In this document: in pieces, positions 1-12,386 of the stretch
Numbering within the stretch: position 1 is the first letter of the stretch
How the letters are laid out: each line of letters opens with the position of its first letter
Assembly (NCBI GenBank): GCA_020746835.1
Contig: JAGPNK010000009.1
Location: forward strand, 1,860,001 to 1,924,000
Source: Stachybotrys elegans
Taxonomy: Eukaryota; Ascomycota; Sordariomycetes; Hypocreales; Stachybotryaceae
Length of the DNA: 64,000 nt
Direction of reading: 5' to 3'
Program-made: the position numbers and the translations under genes
The notes under the pieces: model-generated
What the model was told of the DNA's origin: nothing
Databases searched by the model: none
Seen by the model: only the letters and a program-made list of their open reading frames with translations

Positions 1-367
1 GAAACAAATTGCCATCACACGAGTACTGCTGCACCTCGCTTGAAACACACATTTCCACTGTATATAGCCCCAGAACATGCGTTGACAGTGTGATCCCTAA
101 CGTCCCTTCCACACCCTCAGTTTCGTCACACACGTCAGGAGTGCAATCTGATTTTGGTCATTGTCTTAAGTCTCATTCAGCTCGCTACAGAAGGATCAGG
201 TCATGAGTCTGACGGAAAAACAGGGAATTTTTCGTGTTTTAATCCATGGGCCCTCCTCTGCTCCCTTGATAGGCATTTCTCCTCTAGGTATGGGCCATTT
301 TCATTGCTTGAGAGCGCCACTGGAGGTAACCTGGTTAAGCGTGCCAAGATGCTCGAGTAGTGTCCGA
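1..367. other. Intergenic, left edge
   Basis: No gene is supported here. It lies beyond the 3' end of the minus-strand permease. The short ORFs on both strands have no recognisable motif and look like chance. Confidence 0.6.
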
Positions 368-2078
368 CTAGAGAGTGTAAGGGTTGTAGGCAACACCCTC
401 CTCTTGTGATCTCTTCCAGAGCTTCTTGTTCTGCCTCCATAGGATGTACTTCAGGAACATGCAGCAAGCAATGCCGATGGCGGCGAAGCCCATCATGAGA
501 AGGAAAGCCATCAGGTATCTCGGCTCATCGCGATCGGGGAAGAAGTACGGAGCGATGACGTTGCCAATCTGGCCGAGAACATTGATGACGGGAATGGCTG
601 TGGCGCGCTTCTCGGGCGTACGACCCAGAGTGCCAACGATCCAAGTGTTGATCAATGGATTCGCCGAAAACATGCCTCCAATGTACAAGAAGGACGCAGC
701 GTATCGGGCTGGGACATTGCCTGTAGCCGTGCAGACCACGTATCCGAGGATTGCTATGGCGACGGGCCCAGCCATGTGGTAGCCTCTCTCCTTGAAATGG
801 TCCGAGCTGCGCGCGTTTATGAGCGACCCAACAGCAGCAAACAGATAGGGAGGGGCTGTAAGGAGCAGAGTAGTTGTCCTGGACTCGAAGCCGAATCCAC
901 GAACAATGGAAGGGAAGAAGTTGAGGAAGCCATAGGCCGCAGAGATGGAGATGTTGATGGCAACAAAAATCCATGTCTTGTAATCGGAGCAGGCCAGCTT
1001 CAAGCCGTACCAGATGCTGTGGCTCTTGGCGTCGGGGACAGAGACTCTGTCGGCCTGAATGCGTGCGACTGCCAGGCGTCGCATGTCCTCTGTCATGGAC
1101 CATCTTGCAGAGCCCGTTGTAGAGTCAGGATAATCAGGCAGCAGCATAAGAGCCACTACAGCGAAGACAGATCCGGCTATTGCCAGGACAATAAACAGCC
1201 ACTGCCAACCAGCCATGCCTCGGACTCCTTCCAGTCCAGCATAAACACCGGCGGCAATCAGACCCGAGCTCGCCATGGCGAGAACCAGGCCAGTATATAG
1301 AATGGCGGTTCTTAGAGCAATCTCCTTCCTGGTGTACCAGCACGACATGATGTAAATGGCCTGAACGGTCAGTTTGATTCGTTGCCTCTGGACATGGGAA
1401 CTTACACCTGGAAGAAGGGGCGCTTCGCATAGTCCAAGTACCACGCGGGCCGCTAGCAGTCCGTGATAGTTACGCACACCAGCCGTAGCGGCAGACACGC
1501 CTGACCACACAATGGCGCAACACGGAAGATATAGACTCGGGCGGACGTAAGGGAGGATCATGTTGGAGGGAATCTGGGCTGCGATGTAACTTGAATGCTG
1601 GGTTAGCTTGCCATATCCTGAAAGCATGGATTAACGGCGTACCCAGGGATCAGAACCGCAACAGCAGTCGCGAACTGGGTGTCTGTTAGACCCAAATCGG
1701 CCTCGAAGCTGCTAAGCCGAGCTTGACTGAAGCTATGTCAACACAGTATGGACTGCATGGAGCGTGGAGGACATACGAGATGGAGGCTCTGTCAAGGTAA
1801 TTGAAGAGGTAAAGAACCCAGAGCATCGGCATCAGGGTCATGTCAAGACGCTTGACAAGCTTCTTCTCGAGCTCCTGCCAGTTCTCAATGCCAAGTGCCT
1901 CGATAGGCGCGGTGACAGATGGGAGAGCGGTCGGCTTGTTCTCCTCATCGTAAGCCGCGTCTACATTGTCCGCGACCATGCCAGACTTCTCAATGTGAGC
2001 GTGCTCAGCCATGGGGGCGTTGGTCATGTCGTCTCGCAAGACTGGAACCGCAAGGTCCTGTTTGTCCGATTGAGCCAT
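368..2078 (-). CDS. MFS permease, ACS (anion:cation symporter) family
   Basis: Rebuilt as four exons on the minus strand: 2078-1777, 1726-1643, 1589-1406 and 1360-368, giving 520 aa. Donors are GTATGT, GTACGC and GTAAGT; all acceptors are AG, and joining restores family motifs around the first loop (YLDRASIS, DLGLTDTQFATA, QIPSNMILP) and MSCWYTRKE. The third intron (1361-1405) is 45 nt, stop-free and in frame, so it could be missed. The N-terminus is a soluble cytosolic stretch of about 90 residues, followed by about 12 hydrophobic segments. The family (Dal5/Tna1-like) imports small organic anions such as allantoate, nicotinate or other carboxylates across the plasma membrane. The substrate cannot be told from sequence. 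It lies far from the biosynthetic cluster and has no obvious partner gene. Confidence 0.88.
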
Positions 2079-3900
2079 ACTGTAGAGCAAGACGGTGGAA
2101 GAATGTGATACCAGACTCTGCGAAGACGAGATGGCGCACCCTGAGCCAACATGGACAACAAGCGGCCACGGCCATATCCTCTTTATACCCTTTGCACCGT
2201 CCCACCAGCCCTGCGGATCGCGTCGTAGCCTCCACGCCTCCCACAATTCCAAGCCAGCGCCATCATGCTTTGTGCGGAGCCCCACGATTCTCCGGTCTTG
2301 GTCTTCTTGGCTAATGGGTAAGGTTATTTACTTGGTGCCAGGAGGTCTTCGGGTGAGGGGGGATGTCAGGTCTCGTGGGTAAGGTGAGCGGCATTGTCAT
2401 GGGAAAGGTAACTTGGCAGCGGCAGGCAGCCTGAATCAAGGAGCCGAACGAACGCGTCGTCAGCGGACCGATCACGGTTCGCCTCACGAGACTCGCCGTA
2501 TTTTTCAACTTGCCGCGGAACAAGCGGGATCGTACCACTGAGTACCCGTCTTGGCTGTTGGTAATATTGAACCCTCTTCCCGTCTTGGCCCCAGTTTTTG
2601 GCACAGTCACAGCGCCGAAACAACCACCTGTCCAGGCTTGTGGAGCATACCACCTCTCACTAGAGCTGCAAGGAGAGGGTCTCACCCCTGGCCAAGAGTC
2701 TAAGCCCGAAGACCATCCGCGAAAGAAGAAAAATAAAAGGTAAAAAAACTCTAGACCACTGTGGAACGACTCCTCTTGTTCTCGGATCAAAGTTTTCATT
2801 ATGCTTATCTCTCCACTTAGCCGTGGTGTTATAAGGTTGGCCAACCCCGGGAAAGTCACCGAGCACCCGTCTCGGCCAACCGGCGACGCTTTAGACCTCC
2901 CTTCTTCGACCCGGTTGTCCGTCTTTTCTTCCCTTCTGACTTTGATTCACTTATTAACCGAGGTCCCCTAAGTTTACGTTGTTCCCGTCTTGTTGGGGTA
3001 CGAGCATGTATAAAACCAAGACATTGACAATTGGTTTGTCCGGTGTCCTTCCATTACTTCTTAATCAAAAGGGCAGATGTGACAAGGCCCAGACCACCGC
3101 CTCTCCTACGTTAATTGGTATAGATTTGACAGAGCCATGTGGGTATTGCTTTTTATCCAACTGAGTGAGGCTTGGCAGCTGTTTCTTGTCCAAGGGACAA
3201 AATCGCAATGCCCACGTAGGACCTGACACAGTTTCAATGCTACCCGAGACCAACGAAAATTGTGAAGCCCTGCGCAAAAGAGCACAGCTGTTCATAGGGG
3301 AAGGGCAAATCATCTTGCCGTCCATCTCTGGGATTTTGTGTTCCATTCTCGCAAATAGATATAGCGCACAAGATGCTCTCGCTCTGGCGTTGTCCGTGAT
3401 GTACCACATGTTCGCCTGTCGACTCGAGGTGAACAAAGACGAGCGCCCGTGCAACTACAATCTCTTATCCTCACGAAGAACACCACACTCCACGATGATT
3501 TGAGCTAGATGGCATTCTAACAGTTCCTCATGCCATCACCAAACAGGCGAGACAATAAAGCACGATGCGCCTTGTATATACAGATATCAACACATACACT
3601 TGATGTATTTGTGCTACTAATGTAAAGGCATTAGCTTGCAGGCGAATAAATTTAACAGGTGGACTTTCAGAAAGCCGGCATCAGGTAACGTAATGGCTGT
3701 CGGTCGTGAATGGTTCGCTTTGGCAAAGGTGGAGGAACCCCGCCAATCTCGGTACTTGCCTGGCCGAGTTATGGAAGAGTAGCACCTCGAGTACAGCATA
3801 CATCAAGTTGCAATCTTGCAAAACCACTCAAGACGTGATTGAGGCCATACTGCTTCCATCCCCCAGTTTACTGAAGCCAACAGTCTACATCAATCTAGTC
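2079..3900. other. Intergenic between divergent permease and beta-mannosidase
   Basis: About 1.8 kb upstream of two divergent genes. Several ORFs of 60-180 codons exist on both strands (for example 2311-2859 minus) but they overlap one another, have no start context, domain or splice support, and are biased in composition. I see no RNA gene or repeat. It presumably holds both promoters. Confidence 0.5.
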
Positions 3901-6672
3901 ATGCATCGCTGTCGTCACGATTTGAGCAAGGGCTGGAGGTTACGACAATGTGATCAACCCCAAGATTGGCTGCCAGCCAGACGTCTCCCAACCCAGGTGC
4001 ACCTAGATCTGCTTGAAAACAAAAGGTATTGTCAAATGTTCAACAGGGTTGTTCAAATATTCACATGATCATAGGATACCTAATCCATTTTTAGATCTCA
4101 ACGAGCTGGCGGTGAGATGGGTTGGAGAGAAATCATGGGTGTACCAGTTGCGCTTCAAAAGGCCCATGACTGATCATGAGAATGGTGCTTCAACCAGTGA
4201 TCTGATACTAAAAGGTCTGGATACGTTTGCCCGCGTCGTACTGAACGGGGTCGAGATTCTGAAAGCAGACAACATGTTCTTGGCACATCGAATTGACGTG
4301 ACCGGGCATCTCCGAGATGACAACGAGTTGGAAATCATCTTCGACTCGACCGTGCTTCGCGGCCGTCAGTTACTGGAACAACACAGCCACGAACACACCT
4401 TTTATGTCCGTCAAACAGAAGCGAGCAGAGTTCCGGTGCGAAGTGCCCAATACAACTGGGGCTGGGATTGGGGTCCAATCACCTTGACAATGGGGCCGTG
4501 GAAACCAATCTACATTGAGCAGTTTGTTTCCAGGATTGACGATATCTGGGTCCAGTACGAATTAAGCGAAGACTTTACTACCGTCTCAGGAACCATCTTC
4601 GTCTTGACACGCGGGAAGTATACTTCAACAGTGGATGTCATCATGTGTTTGGATGGCAACACTTGCTTTGAGGTGGAATGCCCAACCAACCCTGATGGGC
4701 TGGCTCAGGCTCAGTTCACAGTTGAGAGCCCTCAGCTCTGGAATCCGGCTGGCTACGGAAAACAGACATTGTACACGGTCAAAGCAGCCATCTTATCTTT
4801 GGACAGCATCGAAAAGAAGATTGGATTCCGACGGGCTGAGCTTGTGCAGAAAGCGGATGATTTGGGCAGATCGTTCTTCTTCCGCATCAACGGAGTCGAT
4901 ATATTCTGCGGTGGCTCATGCTGGATTCCAGCAGACAGTTTCTTATCCCAAATGACGACCAGCAGATACTATGATTGGATGAAACTTATGATTGAGGGAC
5001 GCCAGAACATGATTCGCATATGGGGAGGCATGTGTTTCCACCGAATCCTTCCTCAGCTGCTAACAGTTTCAGGTGGAATATATGAGGATGACGCCTTGTT
5101 CAATGCTTGTGATGAGCTCGGTATCCTTGTCTGGCAGGACTTTGGCTTTGCGTGCGCCTCATATCCGACCTATCCATCATTCTTGGAATCTGTGGAGGAA
5201 GAAGCCAGACAAAATATTCGTCGTCTACGCAACCATCCCTCGCTGGTCATCTGGGCTGGCAACAATGAAGACTACCAGGTGCAAGAGAGGTACAAATTGG
5301 AGTATAACTACGAGGACAAGGACCCCCAGTCCTGGTTGAAGTCAACCTTTCCTGCCAGATATACCTACGAGTACCTGCTGCCAAAGATTGTCAAGGAGGA
5401 AGATCCGTCCGCCATCTACCATCCGAGCAGCCCCTGGGGCGATGGAAAACACACTGCCGACCCAACAGTAGGTGACAAGCATCAATGGGACCGTAAGTTA
5501 CTCCACTGGCACGCTTAGATTCGGTTACATGTGGCTAACGAATCAGTTTGGCACGGCGGCATGAACCGCTACCAGGAGGCCCCTATACTCTCGGCACGCT
5601 TCATTAGTGAATTTGGCAGTAAGATCCCCGCATTGCACAATGGTTTGGAGCTGTTTCTAACGAAACATGTAAAGTGGAGGCGTATCCGCACCTTGAAACA
5701 ATCCAGAACATGATTCTGGACCCCGAGCAACGACATCCCGGATCGATGATGATGGACTTCCGAAACAAAGCATTCGACCATGAGCGCCGTATGATAACCT
5801 ACATTGCTGAAAATTTCAAGATCAAATACGACCTTGCCTCATTCACCCACCTTACTCAAATCGTTCAGTCGGACACCATGAAATATGCTTACGAGTCCTG
5901 GCGGCGAGACTGGCATGCCCGCAGGTGTGGAGGCGTCTTAGTCTGGCAGCTCAACGACTGCTGGCCTACCACGAGCTGGGCTATCGTTGACTATCACCTC
6001 GTCAAGAAACCCGCCTTTTATGCCATTTCAAAAGCACTGCAGCCCGTTGCCGTGGGCATCTCTCGTCCATATCACAGCTGGACGGCGGGCCATGCTGACC
6101 CAACTGCACCGTTTCGGGATAACAAGTTTGATCTTTGGATCGCCAATAGTCGACTGGAAGAGCTTGAAGTGGACGTGACTGTACGCTTTATTTCCATCGG
6201 CACTGGAAAAGACGTGGTAGGTAGCCGTCACATCAAGGTCAACGTTCAAGCAAACGACATCACTGAGGTCTACAACAAGCATGACGGTCCGCCTCTTGAT
6301 CCTCAAATTGACCAAAAGAAGCCTTTTGATCCAAGAAAATACGACGCATATGTCATCCATGCCACAGTTTCTTCGAATGGCGATACGATCTCATCAAATA
6401 CCTGCTGGCCACAGCCTATAAAATACCTGGATTTCGGTTCACGCATAGTCAGATTCAAGATGGTTTCGGACACGCAGATTGCCATGACAAGCGACCGTCC
6501 CATCAAAGGACTTGTGTTTGAGGAGAAGAAAGGCATGAAATTGAGCCACAATGGCTTCGACTTGGTCCCTGGGGAGCAACCTGTAGTCGACGTTATGGGC
6601 ATCAGTCTTGATTCACTTCGATACACATTTGTTGGGGCTCCTGAAGGGTCGATTCGTGTTTCTTTGTCCTAG
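3901..6672 (+). CDS. Beta-mannosidase, glycoside hydrolase family 2 (type B-like, intracellular)
   Basis: Five exons: 3901-4025, 4075-5027, 5073-5492, 5547-5618, 5675-6672; 855 aa, the usual length of fungal type-B beta-mannosidases. The enzyme removes terminal beta-1,4-mannose from manno-oligosaccharides. Start ATG 3901 gives the expected N-terminus (HDLSKGWRLRQ, then LPTQVHLDLLENK). The second intron (5028-5072) uses a GC donor (GAG|GCATGT) with a GCTAAC branch site; removing it restores WGGGIYEDD. Catalytic acid/base is Glu425 in WAGNNED; the nucleophile is Glu521 in ISEFG, which is followed after splicing by MEAYPHL. WGWDWGP near residue 160 is the typical sugar-binding loop. There is no signal peptide, so it is probably cytosolic. 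It is followed by unrelated genes. Confidence 0.93.
5028..5072 (+). other. GC-AG intron in beta-mannosidase
   Basis: Splice donor reads GAG|GCATGT rather than GT; branch-like GCTAAC and acceptor TTTCAG follow. The intron is 45 nt, a multiple of three, with no in-frame stop. Only this removal restores the conserved WGGGIYEDD motif; the nearest GT donor gives the wrong frame. Confidence 0.85.
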
Positions 6673-7226
6673 AGACGAACCGTCTTTGCATTCATCTGCT
6701 ATACCAAGGCTCGAACTTGGCGACAGAAGAAAGAGAGAATGAAGGAAAGAGGAAAGTGTTTTTTGTAAAGTACCCAGATACTCTGGCTGGTGAAAAATAT
6801 GTGGTTGATGATGCGTATGGACCATACATCCTTCTCGTAGTGGCTTTCTCGTACATTCCATGCTCGATGCTACTATCCCAGCGGAAAATTTAGAAATTGC
6901 AGTATGGTGCTGGGAAACCCTTTATACAACCATACCCGTAGCTACAAGGGTATTTTCTGCCAGCTGTTCTCTATTGGTTTGAGTCTACATCGTTGGCGGG
7001 AGCCCCATGAGTATCGAGTATCTATGCTATTGGGATACACGATCGAGAATCCCATACTTCCTACACTCCGTCAACCCAGGGAAACTCCTATACCATATTT
7101 CAAGCGAGATCAACTGGGTAGAGGACATGATTTACATATATTTAGGGGCATCTCGCGAATCCTTTCGTCTTCCATGTGTATGTGGAAGCATCAATGCCAC
7201 CCGAATTGACCACTGGTATGACACAA
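6673..7226. other. Intergenic, convergent 3' ends
   Basis: AT-leaning spacer between the 3' ends of the beta-mannosidase (+) and the alpha/beta hydrolase (-). No supported gene, repeat or RNA seen. Confidence 0.6.
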
Positions 7227-8057
7227 CTAGGCTTGGCTCGCTTTCTTCTTCAGTACATCCAACATTCTCTCCATATGTGGCAGGAAAACGTCACACTGAG
7301 TTTCGAATGCCGTATGATGGCCTGGCACATCCCATCTCTCGCACTCCAAAATCTTCTCCTGCTCATAGGTACATCTCGCGTAGGTAGCATCCTCACTCAG
7401 AACCCCCCGCATAAGCCCGACGCTGACTCCGTTCTTCTTGACTCGGTCAAGGTCGGGTCGGAAGGTCGTTGCCACGAGGAGCTCGTTTTTCCAAAAGTTG
7501 ATAGTGTTGTCTGCTTCAGGTTTCATCCGAGGAACCCCTCCATCCTTGGCTGGTTCGTAGCCCTTGAACATTTTCCGGAATTCGGCGTGCGCAGCCTCCC
7601 ATCCCTTTTCGTTGCACATGTCGATCAGAGACAAGGTCCACTCGAAGACTTGTGGATAATCGGGCAGCAGTGGGAAGGATGCCCCCTCGTGGGATATCAT
7701 ATGCTCAACGATCTCTGGGTACTCTGCGGCCACCACAAAGGTCAGCAAGCCTCCTAGACTGCTGCCAAAGATGGTTGCCTTCGCAAAGCCCAGAGCCTTA
7801 ATGATGGCAACAATATCCCGCGCTTGCTGGTAAGGGTTGAGTATCTTGTTAACAGCAACCTGACTGGCCGTCATTTGTCGTCGATCAAAGGTGGCGCATG
7901 TATAGCGGTCGGCGAACCGGTCCATCAGCTGGTAGAACTGGCGTCCATGACCGTTTCCACCGGGTACAAATAAAAGCAGCGGACCGGTTCCTTTGTAACA
8001 GTAGTGAAGGTCGCATCCTTCATTGTGGATGATGGCGTGAGTCGCATCAAGAGCCAT
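7227..8057 (-). CDS. Alpha/beta hydrolase fold protein
   Basis: Single-exon gene, 276 aa from ATG 8057. The reading frame stays open to an upstream ATG at 8213 (328 aa), but the added 52 residues are Arg/Thr-rich and unlike the family, so 8057 is preferred. The fold is recognised from the oxyanion region VPGGNGHG, a nucleophile elbow GSSLGG (Ser within GxSxG), and a late WDVPGHHTAFE that supplies the catalytic His. This class includes lactonases, esterases and C-C hydrolases acting on small molecules; substrate is unknown. No signal peptide, so probably cytosolic. The neighbouring genes are unrelated and on opposite strands. Confidence 0.82.
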   Translation of the reverse strand: MALDATHAIIHNEGCDLHYCYKGTGPLLLFVPGGNGHGRQFYQLMDRFADRYTCATFDRRQMTASQVAVNKILNPYQQARDIVAIIKALGFAKATIFGSSLGGLLTFVVAAEYPEIVEHMISHEGASFPLLPDYPQVFEWTLSLIDMCNEKGWEAAHAEFRKMFKGYEPAKDGGVPRMKPEADNTINFWKNELLVATTFRPDLDRVKKNGVSVGLMRGVLSEDATYARCTYEQEKILECERWDVPGHHTAFETQCDVFLPHMERMLDVLKKKASQA

Positions 8058-9036
8058 CTTTGTGTCAAGGGGTGCCTCAGTCTTTCTGGGTGTTCGGGTC
8101 CCGCGGGTGATGCGATGCTTGAGAAATGTCTCGTAGGGGAGAAGCGTCAAGACGGAACTAATAAATAAGGGGCAGCGGTGAGCAATAGCCCGAGGTGACG
8201 CGCCATTATCCACCCTCCACGCCCTAGGAATTAGAGGATCGATATCCCCTCAACAGCATTGACCTGGTGATGGGTACAGGACAAATGCCCACACCGGACC
8301 GGCGAGAAACGTGATTTTGGAGTCTAGCAAATTGCCTGGGCTGAAGCCGCGACGATATCAAGTCGCCGATGCGCCATCAATCACGGTGCGGCAAAGAATG
8401 GAAGCCCTGGTGGACAGTGGACAGCGGACAGTGGACCGTGTGGATATGAAGTTTGCCGCTTTTACCCCGCGACCCCGCGATTGTTGCGAAGCAATTAAAC
8501 GCGATCTCTTGTGTATGTATGTATTATGCAGGGAAAATAACGGCGAGCGCCGATGATGGGCCCTGAGTCGTGGCTCGAGTCGAGCCCCGCCGTCTTTCAG
8601 AAACAGGACTACAGCCTACAGGTCCTAGACATGTCAGGAATTGGACGGTCATTCATCTTCTCATTGGCGGTTCTAGTTTGGCATCATGACTACCAGCACG
8701 ACGGTACATCAAGCCATAGCATGCTCGTGGTTCCCTCCCACCACACCGCCTTGGCCGAATTACCTGACGGGTTCATTATCGCAGCTATCCATAATGCACC
8801 GTAGTTTATCCTAAATGCATGTATTTTGCTCAACTCCTTGTCCCAGCACAACTATAACAGTGACGAAGGGCAATTGCATGAGACATTGTATTGCATAGTA
8901 TGAGGCATCAATACGCGTTGGCAGACTCGGGGTGCCGACATGTTTCGGTCCTTAATAGGTTTTCCATTCACTATCTGTCTCCTAATATACTTCAAATTGG
9001 CCCAAGGGGTAGGGAGGGTTCAGCATTTCCCCGCCG
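8058..9036. other. Intergenic
   Basis: About 1 kb between two minus-strand genes, containing the hydrolase promoter and the 3' flank of the GMC gene. Two plus-strand ORFs of 81 and 83 codons (8311-8556, 8553-8804) have no recognisable features and are treated as chance. Confidence 0.5.
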
Positions 9037-11298
9037 CTAATTTCTTGACTTGGACTTGATTATGTCCGCAGCCTATAAAAATCCAATGTCAGCTATAGGT
9101 CATGAACGATTTAACGGATTTGAATACTTGCCTTCTCAGCAACAGCATACGTTGGCTGGCAGGTGTTGGCGCCGGGCAACACGGGCATGATGCTGGCGTC
9201 AACCACACGCAAGTTCTTCGTGTTATAAACACTCAAGGTCTGGTCAACAACGCCACCCAGCTCAAGCGGCATCATGGCAGCAGTTCCAGCAGGGTGGTAG
9301 TCGCTGGGATTCATGCCCTCGGAAACCCAGATAGCAAGGTCCTCATCGTTTTCAATGTTTGTGCCAGGCGCGACCTCAATTGGGCCGAGCGACTTGAGTG
9401 ATGTTTCAAAGTTGTATCGGCGGTACCACTTGATCAGCTCAACCATAACCTGACGCTCGACAGGGTTGCTAAGGGCGCGGTAATCAACAATGGGCGGGTT
9501 GCCAAACGGGTCAGCAGGATCGATGTTGACAGAACCTCGGCTAAAGGGCTGGTTAAGAATGGGTCGTGTCGCTCCAGTCGTTGCGTTCACATAGTATCGC
9601 GAGAAGACTGTATCTTTGGATCGCATGGCTTTAGCAAGGCCGAGCATCTGTGCGACGTAGCCCTTTGCTACCGTGGGATCTGCATCATCCGCCAGATACG
9701 AAGCATGGTCTTGGTTCTCCAGCTCATCAGCGAGAGACTCAAAGTTATCCGGAGTAATGGCTGTAAGGGGTAGCCAGGCAGCGACGTTTCCGAAAGCAAT
9801 AGAGTAAGGACCTGTTAAGGACCTTAGCGACACGTAAAACGTTAAGTCTCCAAGACCTACCGGTTCGGTTGGCAGCCCAGAGCTCCTCAGCCCATTGACG
9901 GAACTCTGGATCAGCGGAAAGGTCATTCGCATTTGGATGGATATCTCTCAAGCCCGGAACTGTACGTTGTCAATCCAAGTCAGTACAACACAAGATTAAC
10001 CTGGTCCGTATAATGAGATGCTTACGCTCAATCGCCGCTCCAACAGAAGAGTGGTCCTGAAAGTTCTGGCCGACACCGGGAAGGTCCACAATGGTTTCTA
10101 TGCCCGCGGACTCTAGGACTTTCCTCGGTCCGATACCACTCACCTGCAACAGCTTCGGTGTGTGAACTGCACCAGCGGCGAGAAGAACCTCCTTGCTGGC
10201 TGACACCTGGAAAATCTCAGAGTCTTTCTCGAATTCAACACCAGTGGCAGTGCCATCTTCGAGGAGGACGCGGCGGCCAGGTGCATCAGCTAGGATATGG
10301 TAGTTGGGTCGGCCCAGGTTCTCGTAGTGCGCGTTGAGCGCATACGACCTTTCAAAGTTTACGGGGTCCACTGAATTAACCATAATGTTAGCAATGAGAG
10401 AGACAAAGCTTGAACTTCAGACTTTGAAACTGGACAGCACGTACTAAAAGTCGGGAACCAGTATACACCAGCACCTCCGGAACCAGAGTCTTGTGTCGAT
10501 TCAACACCAGGCAGCTCATAAAACGCGCTGACTAAAGGATCTGTTTTTTGCGCACAGCGTTTAGCAAGGTACCGATTTCGCCTTCCGCTGGCTCCATCTA
10601 CAACGCGACTCACCTAAGCCTGGATACTGGAAGCTTGGAAACGTCGCGTGCACTGGTGACTCTGTACCCCAGTACGAGACATCATATGTAATGTTGAAGC
10701 GCTTTGTAAGGTCGGCAGGTGGAGGGTTGATGGTCATTGCCTGTTTATCGGATTAATTCCTGCTCTGTCCCTCGGAGGGCTTTTGACTTGCCTTCTTGAA
10801 GTAGGGCAAAAGTCCGTCCCAGTTCCAGCCTTGGTTGTCTTCCTCGCCAAAGAGCTGACCCCAACGATCGTAATCCTCAGCTGAGCCACGCGCGGTCATC
10901 ATGGCGTTGACACCAGAGCTTCCACCAACCATATGACCGAGGATGACAGGGAATGTCTTTCCATTGAGGTTTGCTTGGGGCGTCGATGTTAGCTGCATTC
11001 GCGGCTGTCTAAATGTTCCACCCCCTGTCACAGGAAGAACGTCTGCTGGGTTGGCGAAAGAGCCAGACTCAAGAACCAGGACCGTAGTCTTGTTGTCCTC
11101 GGTCAGCCGGTCTGCAACTGTAAGCCCAGCTGTGCCACCTCCAACAATCACATAGTCATATGCCTCGAGCAGCTCCGATGGGTCGCTGATTTGACGTGCT
11201 TGAAGCACGGAACGGGGGATGGCGATACCATGGCCCAGAGAGACGAGGGCTGATGATACAGCAAGCCTAGATAACAGAGTCCAACTTGAGGTAGACAT
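9037..11298 (-). CDS. Secreted GMC oxidoreductase (choline/aryl-alcohol dehydrogenase-like)
   Basis: Seven exons on the minus strand: 11298-10792, 10740-10614, 10540-10445, 10370-10026, 9959-9861, 9811-9132, 9072-9037; 629 aa. An N-terminal signal peptide (MSTSSWTLLSRLAVSSALV...) precedes the FAD-binding motif DYVIVGGGTAGLTVADRL. GMC signatures include GHMVGGSSGVNAMM and SGIGPRKVLESAGI. The C-terminal active-site pair is His in HPAGTAAM and probably Asn in GANTCQPTYAVAEK. The family oxidises alcohols or sugars with FAD and passes electrons to O2 or another acceptor, usually outside the cell. Introns 1 and 6 both use GC donors (AAG|GCAAGT); without them the conserved KKAMTINPPPADLT and AEKAADIIK stretches are lost. 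Substrate unknown. It is 13 kb from the biosynthetic cluster, so it is probably not part of it. Confidence 0.92.
9073..9131 (-). other. GC-AG intron (last intron of GMC gene)
   Basis: Donor AAG|GCAAGT at 9131, branch-like GCTGAC, acceptor TTATAG. Splicing joins AVAEK to AADIIKSKSRN-stop, the standard GMC C-terminus. Read through, the protein would end earlier at 9111 without the final helix. Confidence 0.85.
10741..10791 (-). other. GC-AG intron (first intron of GMC gene)
   Basis: Donor AAG|GCAAGT at 10791 and acceptor AAACAG at 10741. Joining gives PYFKKAMTINPPPADLTKRF, as expected for the family. No GT donor nearby keeps the frame. Confidence 0.88.
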
Positions 11299-12386
11299 AT
11301 TGGTCGTCAGGCTGCGTTGTAGAGAACTTGAAACAAGATATTTTGAACCTGATTATCCTGTCATTGGCGACGCCAAGTGGTCCGAGGCAGGAAAGCAATT
11401 GAGACATGGCGCATCTGATCATATTTTATACTTGATCCGCCATTTTGCTATGTGTCTACTGTGTCCGCTCCATTATCTCTTACTACCTAGCATATTAAGA
11501 GTTGGTTCTGGGGATCTCTGATGATCCAGGACTCACTCCACTCTGACCCGTCTTTAAAGGAGTCGGTGAGTGGATGACCCCATCCAAGTAATCTTACCAA
11601 CACCTTGGCCTCCTCCTCGCAGGGATACGTGAAGGGATAGCATCCCACTGCATTGGAGAAAGTATTGAATTCGGGGCAATGAAACCGGTGTTTGATTGGA
11701 TACGGAGTTTGCCCCGGAGTATGCTCCTCCGGCAGTCGTCCTCCTGCTTTCTTGCGTATAAGACCAAGTCTTGGGAGGAGCGCCAAGGCGGTACCAAGGA
11801 TCGGGATTTCCTCTTGAAACGGAAGGTATAATGCCGCCCTGTAAAGAGCACTCTTCTGATTGCAACTTTCGCTGACTGAGAGCCAACAGTGCCCCTGTCA
11901 TCGCCACCGCTTGTTGGTTCAAGCATCCATGGAATCTTCAGCTGGTTTAGGAAGGACTCGATCTCACAAAGCGTCGTCCTCGTTTAGTACCACAAGCTTT
12001 CTGCCAGATCGGTTAACGGGATGCGAGCTAAGATCAGGATCATGCCATCTGAACCTAGTAAGTCTCTCGACCTCATGATCTCAAGCTACGGCATTGCAAG
12101 AACTGCTACCCGCGAAGAGGCCACAGGTGCTGTGTATGCATCCCTAGGATTGGCCTGGTCTTTGTCCATTCAGTTGATAGCATATGTATTGTTGTGTCAA
12201 CTTAGTTTCATGTGAAATTGATGAAAGCGGAATCAGCTTCATCAGCCGATTGGACCACGAACGACGACACTTCCGCAGTCTCGAACCGTAGCGTAACTCA
12301 AAAAATAAATAAATAAAAGGAAACCGCTTGATTTCGATCAATTCCTTGAACAAGGCCTCGCCTCCTAGTTAGGCTCGATATTTTGT
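11299..12386. other. Intergenic
   Basis: About 1.1 kb between minus-strand genes. Overlapping ORFs in several frames (11487-11926 minus, 11860-12215 plus) show no conserved motif. No repeat or RNA gene seen. It should include the GMC promoter. Confidence 0.5.

Noticed and set aside
2311..2859. 182-aa minus-strand ORF upstream of the permease
   Set aside because: No motif, overlaps other-frame ORFs, and contains a low-complexity Phe run; most likely promoter sequence.
3065..3503. Overlapping 129-aa minus and 112-aa plus ORFs
   Set aside because: Antisense to each other, no conserved motif, no splice or start context.
8311..8804. Two consecutive short plus-strand ORFs
   Set aside because: Chance ORFs in a promoter region, with repeated simple words and no recognisable domain.
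9037..11298. The first GMC oxidoreductase as part of the meroterpenoid cluster
   Set aside because: It is separated from the cluster by six unrelated genes and 13 kb, and its promoter has none of the shared words.
11487..11926. Minus-strand ORFs of 99-122 aa in three frames
   Set aside because: Three frames open at once in a spacer; none has family motifs.
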